Shown here piece after piece: positions 46,401 to 54,461 of a DNA stretch of 64,000 bases; the first letter of the stretch is position 1; each line of letters starts with the position of its first letter. The notes beneath the pieces are model-generated. The model saw only the letters and a list, made by a program, of their open reading frames with translations, had not been told where the DNA came from and did not search any database. Position numbers and translations under genes: made by a program. Source of the stretch: Antedon bifida (Eukaryota > Echinodermata > Crinoidea > Comatulida > Antedonidae); assembly GCA_963402885.1 (NCBI GenBank), contig OY727100.1:558001-622000 (forward strand), given 5' to 3'.

Positions 46401-49400
46401 TAACGTTACGCGTCACAAATTGAACCGAACACCATTGTCTGCTGATGTGTGTACGTCGCAAAATTGAAAGAGTATTTTATTAGTTACGTGGCGTCGGTTA
46501 CGTTGCGTCGGTTACGTGGCGTCGGTTACGTTACGTTGCGTTTTTTCTAGTGAGAACCCAAGCTTAATACTCCTTTACATTCTTTAAAGTGGTAACAGGA
46601 TGTGACAACCACGAATGTCAAAATGGTGGGACATGTCAACCAGTAGCAGGAACATGTAATCAGTATGTTTGCTTATGTGCATCTTGCTACAGTGGATCAC
46701 TATGCGAGATAGGTAAAGTAGTATCCTATTATGTTATGCTATGTTTTAACATTGTGTTCAGATTCTTTTATCACACTATACTGTAAATTAATGTTAGTCC
46801 ACACGATGGAACTCCCTGCTTCCGTAATGTTACGTAAAACTCTCTACAGCCTGGTAGTGGGCAAGGTTACAGTATATCGAAAAAATAAAAAACGAACAGG
46901 AAAAATAAATACTGAATGAGGACGTCCATAATTATTGTCGTTTTCAGCCCAATCTGATTGTAAAGTGGATAGCTGTAGAAACGGAGGGACATGCGTACCT
47001 GGACTGACTCCGTGTGACTTCCCTTCATGCATCTGCCCACCTTGCTATGCTGAAACACAATGCCAGACGTGTAAGTAATGAGGTTAAATTGAATCCAGTA
47101 ATACCTTCCTGTTATTGACGAATTTCTTTTTGCTGTTGGTTGGGTGTGGAAATAAAATTTTAAAAAAATAATAGATTGTATTGTATAGTTGACAACGCAA
47201 AAGACAACCTACTAGAGTAAGTGTCTCAATTGTCCAGGCTTCGTTTAATGTGACGTAAACTCATCTCGTATGGACAGGTGTAGTGTACTAACTGGCTAAA
47301 AAGGTAGTCTTTGGCTGCCATCGGGTTTCTAGGTTAATCATAATAATTATAAACGATGACTAAATAAATGTGAATGAATTGAATTGAATCATAATAAGTG
47401 TAATGTTATCAACAGATATAAGTCCGTGTGAAGGTATTGAGTGTTTGAATGGCGCTGCGTGTGAATACGAAGACGGATCGTGCAGTTTTAGTTGCTCATG
47501 TACTGGATGTTTCACTGGACAACTCTGTCAAACCGGTAAGAAGTCATCAAGTATCCTGCCTTGATGGCAGGACCCTGGTCTGCCTTGATGGCAGGACCTT
47601 AGTCTGCCTTGATGGCAGGACCTTAGTCTGCCTTGATGTCAGAACCATGGTGTGCCTTGATGGCATGATCCTGGTCTGCCTTGATGGCACGACCCTGGTC
47701 TGCCTTGATGGCAAGATCCTGATCTGCCTTGATGGCAAGATCCTGGTCTGCCTTGATGGCAAGATCCTGGTCTGTCTTGATGGCAGGATCCTGGTCTGCC
47801 TTGATGGCAAGATCCTGGTCTGCCTGTCTGATGAGTGTACACGCTACTTCACTACCAGTAGCCTAACTCGAAGGAAGAGACGATCGAACCGTTGAGCAGG
47901 ACGGTTTTACTCATGAATGATGTCTACTTTTAAAAAATCAGATATTAAAACACCGAATATTTTAAGTAATTTATGTCAGCTGCTGATTTTACGGATTTTT
48001 TCGACAGTTTTTCTAATTTTTTTTTCAATCTTTTAGAAATTGGTAAATGTTCCGCTAATTTATGTCTCAATGGAGCCACGTGTGTCGCAGGAAATAACTC
48101 TTGTACAGACTACACGTGTACCTGTCCGCCCTGCTACTCAGGACAATTCTGTGAAACAGGTAGGCTACCGGGTATTTTGTGATTTTATATCTACTAATAT
48201 GATATTTATAATCTACTACATGAAGAAAACATTTTTGTAATGTATTTGTAAATTAAGGGTGTCACAGATCAAAAACTTTGCTCGCTTGCGGATATCCTGT
48301 TTTTCACACTTTGTACTTTCTTTTTTTCTTATGAATTTTGTGTGAAAAAAAAGAATATCCAAACAATAAAAAAAAATCGATCAATATCGATAGACACAAA
48401 CACACAAGATGATATAACATCTAATACTGAAGAAAAAACCAACAAAATGTGATGGCGTGATTTAATCTGACTTAATTGGGTTTTTGTTTTCTTACAGACT
48501 TCAACATCGGATGTCAAAATGATCCATGTAAAAATGGTGGAACGTGTGTGCGTGCTCAAAGTAATTGCGCCGCCTATGAATGCAAATGCCCTATGTGTGT
48601 CACAGGTCATCTATGTGAGACTAGTAAGTTATACTATTTTTAGAAAGTTTTTAAAGAAACTAAAATGTGTGATAAAACCACAAAAAGCAACAAGAAATTT
48701 TCTGATGAGCACCAATAATTAATTAGCATTTATTTTAAACAGTTTAAGAAAAAGAAAAAAGGAAGCATACATTTACAATAACTTAAACGGTTAAAACTTA
48801 AACTTTAAACTTAAAAATAAATAGGAACGGTTCAGGGATCGGAAATAGAAGTAAAAGAACTTTTCTCATACCAACCACTAAACAGAAAAAAGACATCGAA
48901 TCAAATTCTCCAAAATAGTTTGGGCAAAAAAGTTCAAATTTTGAAATCTCCAAAGAACGTCCAGTAACTGTATATTCTCGATAAGTGCATCCGTCATTTT
49001 ATCCTACACATTTTTTTACGAGCACCATTTTAGCTGTTCATCTTTTTCCTCAGAAATTCATCCATGCAGTACTGGTGACCATTTGTGTGTAAATGGTGCA
49101 ACATGCCAGCCAGACATGTCAGACATCTCCACATGCTTTCGATATAACTGTACATGCCCTCCGTGCTTTCATGGACAATTTTGTGACGAAATGGGTAAGC
49201 TAGATTTGTTGTTGAAAAGATGATAATGCATTTTCCCACTCTAGGCTACGCGTAACGTACGAATTAATGTGACCAATCACACGCGAAAGCTAGGATGTTC
49301 ATCACTTGTGATTGGTTACATTTCATGCGTTGCGCGCACGTTATGGTGAACCTCATGACAACGGGAATTTTGTTGGGCATCTATAAATTATCTGTATACA

Positions 49401-52400
49401 ATTTTTTGAATTGATGGTCCTTTATAGTTTTTTTATTTACTTTTTCTTCATTTATTTTTATTTATTTTTAAGTATTATTTTTATTTATATATTATTTTGT
49501 TTATTTTTTAATTATATATTTTTTTATTTTTTTGTTTGATATTTTTTATTTATTTATTTTTTTTTTTTTCTTCAATATTTTGCTGCCTCTTGAATGAACT
49601 TTTATCGTCTAATTATCATACTTTTCATGCTTTAGCGTTTCCTGACCCGTGCTCTAGTAGTCCTTGTGGTAACGATGGCACATGCATAAAAACTGATTGC
49701 ACGACATTTGAATGCGAGTGCCAGGATTGTTATGAAGGAACAAGATGTGAACTACGTAAGTGTTCAAATTATTAAACATAGTTTGTACTTACTTACTTGA
49801 CAATAGTGTCACAATTTGAATCAAACCTTTCGTTTATGTTATGTTCGTTGTTTATTTGTTCTATTACCTGTCTCTACTCAAATCATGGCTATTTTTAAAT
49901 TATTGAATCTTTAGGTAACTCAAAATCATGAATTTTAAATGTTCATGTTAGGGAGCGATGTTAACGATAATGTTAATAATAAACGTTTTACATAATTTTT
50001 TCAAAGAACACCCATAATTGATTAATTCACACGAATAGAACCACGGTCCCTGCAGGGATCTGGTTATACTATTACCGTCATACTTGATATGCCACTGAGA
50101 ATATGTTTATGAAATATATTTGTTTAAAAGATGAAATATTGTTGTTGTTTAAAGGTAAACTGTCACCATGTGATACTAATCCGTGTAAAAATGAAGGAGA
50201 ATGCCAAAACAATGGCCCGTGTGGAACCAATCTGTACTCATGTGGTTGTCAATTTGGATTCACAGGAACAAACTGTGAACAATGTAAGGCGTTTTTTTGC
50301 ATTCTTACATATATAGTAGGTACGTCAATCTACATATGATAATGAGTCCGCCGCTAACGTCAAAGTATAGTGAGTCCTCTAATTTCGTACTGCGTAAGAT
50401 AGGGAGTTCTATGTTGACGTCATAGTGCGTAACAGTACTACGTTAAGATAGGGAGTTATATGTTGACGTCATAGTGCATAACAGTACTACGTTAAGATAG
50501 GGAGTTCTATGTTGACGTCATAGTGCGTAAGATAGGGAGTTATGGGTTAAGGTGTAATCACCATAATACGTAACGTAACTTTAAACGTATCATGTCCTGA
50601 ATGAGTCCGCCGCTGATGTAATTCTGACGTATCAGTGTACAGTACGTCAGAATAGTGAGTCATCTGATCACGTATACGTATACTTCGTCATGACTGGCGT
50701 ACTAATGATAATTTTAGTAATTAATTTAGATATTTCATAAAATAATATTGATATTTCATAACAATTTATATCCAGCGACAATCGTAAACAGCGACAGTTG
50801 CCTGAGTAACCCGTGTATGAATGGAGGGTCCTGCATGACGCTAGAAGACGGTCATTATGTTTGTTTATGTGCTCCAGGGTACTCAGAAAAACACTGTGCA
50901 AGTGCTGGTAAGGTTCATACAAAGTTATGTCACCGAATAGTAGTTTACACGTTTTCTATTTTTTGAGCCAATAAGTGAGTCTGTATGGATTAAGCGTGAA
51001 AAAATGTGTCTAGAATTTTTGTAACTTTGTACCAAAACAACAAACTCTTGAGAAAGTACGACAGGTTATGGTTGCTATATAAAGTAGTTTTTTTGGGGTA
51101 GCGTTAGGTCTGGGGTTATTAGATCAATCGTGAAGTCGTCGTATATTTTATTTCTTTTCCAGAGTTATCCCCTGAGAACAATGCTTGTTCGAGTGATCCA
51201 TGCGAGAATGAATCCACTTGTCGTAACAGCTACCTGAGTAGTATGGGTAACTCAGGGTTCTATCAGATGCAGTACGCTTGTATCTGCCCTCCAGGTTTCA
51301 CTGGAGTCAACTGTGCGTCGACAATACGTACGTATACACTATACAACAGCTCCTTAAAGCTCTACATTATCAAACTAGTTTGACCAAAAAAAGTGTGATG
51401 TGCCCATATATGTTAGTGATATGGCCAAATATGGTAGTGATATGCCTAAAATGGTAGTGATATGCCTAACTATGGTAGTGATATGCCCAAATATGGTAGT
51501 GATAATGACATCATCCTGTCCATATTTGGGCACATCACATTTTTTTGTCACATAAAGTTTGATAGTGTAGACAGAGCTTTACAGTAAAAATAGGACATGA
51601 AGTTTGTTGGTCCATTTAGTCAATAGAATATATATAATAGATTATATACTTGTTTCCGTGTTCTTACATGATTTTACAGAAATATTAAACTATATTGGTA
51701 ATGACTGTATGGCGTCTAAATTATAGTGTAGGCCTATAATATACTAATTAACTTTGACTTTTAGGGCCGGCTTTACCTCTCATCATTTTCAACTATATTT
51801 TACATCGTTCGATTCAAAAGATATGAAAAGAATAAATATTGAATGAATTGAATTGAAAAATATCAACGCTTATAAACGATGTATTCAACTCATTTTATTA
51901 TTTCGGCACACATGGCGTGTCATAATCAATCAAAATCAAAGGCGTACACACAGTACAAAAGACAACTAACTAGGCTTGGGGCAATTAGGTCTAGACTTGT
52001 AACATTTGATCCATTTTAAATTGAACATTGCGTTGGCATCATCAGTGTGTTCTTGACTGAATACCTTGTATGCATCCAACAACAAGTCGCTGTAAAATTG
52101 ACACAACACTATGGCGCGCCAAGCTGTCATTTATTCAAGCAATAGAGATAAAACTAAGATATCTTTATTTCCGAATAAATGACGGCTTGGCGCGCCATAC
52201 AACACACTGTTGATTGATAACTGTCGTCTGTTCTACCAACGGATTATTTTGGCGCGCATTCTTAGAATCTTTTAATTGATCTTGATAATGACCTCATAAA
52301 TATTCATTCAATAGTCAATCATAATATTATTATATCATGAAATAAATCAATATTTAACAAGCTGCTCTTAATTTTACTCCTAAATGGGAAAAATAATCAA

Positions 52401-53220
52401 AATAATTTTGAACCAATTATTATTTGATGGTGCTTTACTTTTCTAAATAATAGTTTTCATCTGCTTTTTAAAAATCTACTATCTGTTTATTTACCATTCC
52501 ATAATATTTCGATTCATATAGTAATAACAAATTTGAATTTTGCTCATCGTGCGACAATAATTCGTTATAGGCAATTAGGCCTACCACAGTAGTGAAAATG
52601 GGCAATAGGCCTACCACAGTAGTGACAATGGACAATTAGGCCTACCACAGTAGTGACAATGGACAATTAGGCCTACCACAGTAGTGAAAATGGACAATTA
52701 GGCCTAACACAGTAGTGAAAATGGACAATTAGGCCTACCACAGTAGTGACAATGGACAATTAGGCCTACCACAGTAGTGAAAATGGACACCTTACTACCG
52801 TTAAAGTCTGATACAATTTGTATCCCAAACATGTTTTTGAAGAAGAATATGAATATTCTCATTCATCCAGGTAGTATTAGTTGTATAAAAATACTAATCG
52901 ACTGAAGCTTCGATGTTTACTAAACAAGTAAGTCCAGTGGATTAGATTGATATTTTTATTATTGTTGAAGAAGAAAAAAAGAATTTATTTATATTAATCA
53001 TTAATATTGATATCACTTAAACGTTCTTTATTTTTAGAAAATGATCCAATTGGGGACGTGTGTAGCGTTCGTGTGTGTGACAATGGAGGCGTTTGTTACA
53101 ATGTCTATCAGACAGATCTGGATATAAACGTCTACTTCTTTTGTGATTGTCCTGCTGCTTTTATTGGCAAACATTGTGGTGACACTAGTAAGTCTGTATA
53201 AGAAGAAATGCCAAACAAAA

Positions 53221-53253
<33 letters not shown>

Positions 53254-54461
53254 CATCATCTATAATCATGTATAAACTATAACATAGTTATTGAAATATA
53301 ACATAAGAAAATTATGTTTGTATAGATAAAAATATATTAATGAAAATGTTATATTATAAATATTCTATGTAGTATATGTATTAATCATATCATATCTATT
53401 ATTAATATCGTTTGGTATGCAAAATACCGTTTTTGTCATCACATCGTCAAAATGGCGTCAACATACTTGACACGCGCGCGTTTAACCACTGATGAAAATA
53501 ATATTAGCATGCGCGCGTCAACATATGCCACTGAAAATATATATGCATGTAATTTGATCGAATTCGGTTTCAAGAGTTTTTTAAAACATCCATTTTAGTT
53601 TCAGATCCATGTAGCAGTAATCCATGTGAAAATGGCGGCTTTTGCAGGTCATTTACAACTTCCTTTGAGTGTCAATGTACATCACCGTATGCAGGCACCA
53701 CGTGTTCTAATGTAGTTGGTAAGTGGAACTTTAATTTACCACTTTTTCCCATGTAAGTTCTATTAATTGATGATATGTCAATATGCACAGTATATTATAA
53801 TGAATCAATCATACATATTGATTGTTCTTCTCATCTAATTATTGTAGGTAGGAAAAAGAAAAGAGAAATTAACGGTAAGTAACAATATTTGCTATTTTAA
53901 ATTATATAACAAGATAACTATTCTTAATGTGGATAGTTTGTGGTAAATTTGTAATATTACGGTGATGATAAAGAGCCTGACAACATAGGTGAAATTGTGC
54001 GTGTAATGCAATAATGACATAATATGGGAAGTGATGATATTGGCGACAATGGGCTAAGCAGCGATTGATATCCAAGTTCAAGTTTGTTTCACACAATATA
54101 ATATAATAAAATATACAGAACATTTGATAAATTATTAAATAAAATTGTGTGAGGAGGACACATTAAGCCAAGGCTTTAAGTTTGGTCCTCCAGATAAAAG
54201 ATGTATGTAATTAATTTACGAAGAAAAAGTGAAACTGATTTTAATTGTGGTCTAAACGTATAACTTTGATAAAATCCGTTTTTACTAGATGTATCGATGG
54301 TAGATTTAAACTCGAGAGACGGAATGCATCGTTCATCTGCGATCGGCACAGATCGAGTTATTCTAGCCGTATCGATAACCATGTTTCTTGGAATGTTGGT
54401 TGCCGTGGTGATTACATTTAAGAAAAGACATGAAAATGTAATGAACGACCAGGTTTCCTAA
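37452..54461 (+). CDS. Type I membrane protein with 32 EGF-like domains, 35 exons, 1435 residues
   Basis: Probable cell-surface adhesion or receptor-like protein; orthologue not recognised. Exons: 37452-37512, 38276-38395, 39599-39703, 40127-40243, 40502-40624, 40662-40781, 40900-41022, 41265-41384, 41526-41657, 42176-42298, 42805-42930, 43098-43220, 43438-43566, 43671-43799, 43925-44047, 44265-44393, 44498-44626, 44752-44874, 45130-45252, 45568-45687, 45987-46124, 46590-46712, 46948-47070, 47416-47535, 48037-48159, 48498-48623, 49054-49194, 49636-49755, 50155-50283, 50776-50907, 51163-51327, 53038-53187, 53599-53718, 53848-53874, 54289-54461. Every intron is phase 1. Exon 1 encodes a signal peptide ([14 protein letters not shown]). 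Exons 2-33 are one EGF module each: 2-3 canonical (six Cys), 4 seven Cys, 5-28 eight Cys, 29 seven Cys, 30-33 canonical. Exon 34 (27 nt) gives GRKKKREIN. Exon 35 carries a 21-residue helix (1402-1422) and a 13-residue tail. No kinase, laminin or other domain is present. Total 4308 nt. Confidence 0.9.
37654..37811. repeat. Family A element in intron 1 of the EGF gene, well preserved
   Basis: AGCTTGGTTGCCACTAGGAC at the left and GTCCTAGTGAGAACCAAAC at the right form the terminal inverted repeat. Inside are GCAACGCAAG, GTGATTGGTCAACTCAC and TTGCGTTGCGTCC. The 18-bp minisatellite begins about 20 bases past its right end. Confidence 0.8.
37831..38224. repeat. 18-bp minisatellite, about 22 perfect copies, in intron 1 of the EGF gene
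   Basis: CGACAAGCAACTAGACAA is repeated without a visible change. Because 18 is a multiple of three, long repetitive frames appear on the minus strand; they are not genes. Exon 2 starts 51 bases after the array ends. Not a CRISPR array: there are no spacers. Confidence 0.95.
38459..38591. repeat. Family A element in intron 2 of the EGF gene
   Basis: AAGCTTGGTTTCCACGAGAA at the left and GCGTCTCTAGTGAGAACCAA at the right, with TTTGACCAATCACAAGC and GCAACGCAAGGACG inside. Confidence 0.8.
38800..39036. repeat. Two fused or nested family A copies in intron 2
   Basis: A right-truncated copy (AACTCAAGTAATTGTCCAATC ... ACTTGCGTTTCGCG) is joined through a short CCGCGCGCG stretch to a second copy starting CCCACTAGGACGCAATGCAA and ending TTGCGTCCGCGGG. 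Confidence 0.6.
42315..42554. repeat. ~240-bp element with AAGCCCGTAGC terminal inverted repeats, EGF gene intron 10
   Basis: AAGCCCGTAGC at 42315 is repeated in inverse orientation as GCTACGGGCTT ending at 42554. Between them is AT-rich sequence with CACAAAAGGACA and CACAAAAGAACA repeats. Non-coding and MITE-like; only copy in the window. Confidence 0.5.
43208..44861 (+). repeat. 827-bp tandem duplication carrying three EGF exons each
   Basis: Exons 13, 14, 15 (43438, 43671, 43925) recur as exons 16, 17, 18 (44265, 44498, 44752), each exactly 827 bases later, with introns included. By eye the copies are identical, including the filler between exons 12 and 13. The breakpoint lies in the conserved AAATGTGAAATTT/GTAAGT end of an EGF exon, as expected for unequal crossing over between similar exons. 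Frame is kept because all introns are phase 1. Confidence 0.9.
46333..46566. repeat. Family A-related element in EGF gene intron 21
   Basis: AAGCTTGGTTCCCACTAGGA at the left and CTAGTGAGAACCCAAGCTT at the right form excellent terminal repeats, but the core differs: no CCAAT pair, and a TTACGTGGCGTCGG-type unit repeated about three times. Confidence 0.75.
47230..47395. mobile_element. Possible SINE or truncated retroposon, EGF gene intron 23
   Basis: A moderately GC-richer body ends in AATAAATGTGAATGAATTG and a TTGAAT-type tail. The same ending (AATAAATATTGAATGAATTG) occurs at about 51832-51852 and in the duplicate at about 59012-59030; a weaker one is at 46898-46915. A shared 3' end implies one retroposon family. 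Confidence 0.35.
47553..47829. repeat. 24-bp minisatellite, about 11-12 copies, EGF gene intron 24
   Basis: Units of the form CTTGATGGCAGGACC-CTGGTCTGC with A/G and C/T changes start about 18 bases after the exon 24 donor. Both strands are open across it because 24 is a multiple of three; neither frame looks like a real protein. Confidence 0.9.
49235..49352. repeat. Family A element, degenerate, EGF gene intron 27
   Basis: GTGACCAATCACACGCGAA and TTGTGATTGGTTACATTTC form the inverted CCAAT core, with GCGTAACGTACG and TGCGTTGCGCGCACGTTA around it. The outer ends are poorly kept. Confidence 0.55.
49425..49575. repeat. T-rich low-complexity tract (TTTATTTTT type)
   Basis: About 150 bases made almost only of T and A in TTTATTTTTATTTA runs. 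Lies in the intron before exon 28. Confidence 0.75.
50394..50545. repeat. 49-bp tandem repeat, each unit with a TGACGTCA palindrome, EGF gene intron 29
   Basis: AGATAGGGAGTT-TATGTTGACGTCATAGTGC units recur with a period of 49; the last is truncated. TGACGTCA, the CREB/ATF consensus site, occurs at 50415, 50464 and 50513. Whether they act as regulatory sites is unknown. Confidence 0.75.
51356..51580. repeat. Family B element with expanded core, EGF gene intron 31 (copy 1)
   Basis: AAAGCTCTACATTATCAAAC at the left and GATAGTGTAGACAGAGCTTT at the right. The TATGGTAGTGATATGCC unit occurs about five times instead of two, making this the longest family B copy. Confidence 0.8.
52110..52199. repeat. 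90-bp hairpin element with 27-bp inverted repeats containing GGCGCGCC (copy 1)
   Basis: TATGGCGCGCCAAGCTGTCA and onward (52110-52136) is mirrored by TGACGGCTTGGCGCGCCATA at its right end (52173-52199), with one mismatch. CAACAC lies directly on both sides, a possible 6-bp target-site duplication. Duplicated at 59291-59380. Confidence 0.7.
52570..52792. repeat. 31-bp minisatellite, 7 copies (4 in the duplicate)
   Basis: Unit CAATTAGGCCTACCACAGTAG plus TGAAAATGGA, with A/C changes. The second copy of the segment (59753-59878) holds only four units, so the array changed length after the duplication or between alleles. Confidence 0.9.
53848..54461 (+). other. Membrane-anchor exons of the EGF protein: dibasic linker and transmembrane tail
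   Basis: Exon 34 (53848-53874) is only 27 nt and reads [14 protein letters not shown] fits the furin-type R-x-K/R-R pattern. Exon 35 gives a short stalk, the helix [20 protein letters not shown] plus F, a KKRH stop-transfer and the end VMNDQVS. Cleavage at exon 34 would release the whole EGF ectodomain, and skipping the 27-nt exon would keep the frame; both are inferences. Confidence 0.8.

Larger units (their letters stand above)
40502..49755 (+). other. Block of 24 eight-cysteine EGF-like exons (exons 5-28)
   Basis: Each exon (120-141 nt) encodes a module of the form C-x4-C-x5-C-x(5-10)-C-x(3-4)-C-x-C-x2-C-x5-C, with small length changes in a few. Examples are [13 protein letters not shown] followed by [14 protein letters not shown], and [14 protein letters not shown] followed by [14 protein letters not shown]. 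Against the canonical EGF (C1-C6) there is one extra Cys before C4 and one between C5 and C6. The spacing does not fit laminin-type EGF modules, which also have eight. The two extra residues always occur together inside the block, so they probably pair with each other. Protein residues about 135-1137. Confidence 0.85.

Noticed and set aside
47449..47895. Open frame that runs from EGF exon 24 into a CLDGRTLV repeat
   Set aside because: The donor GTAAGA at 47536 ends the exon; the rest is the 24-bp minisatellite. Intron retention is possible but unsupported.
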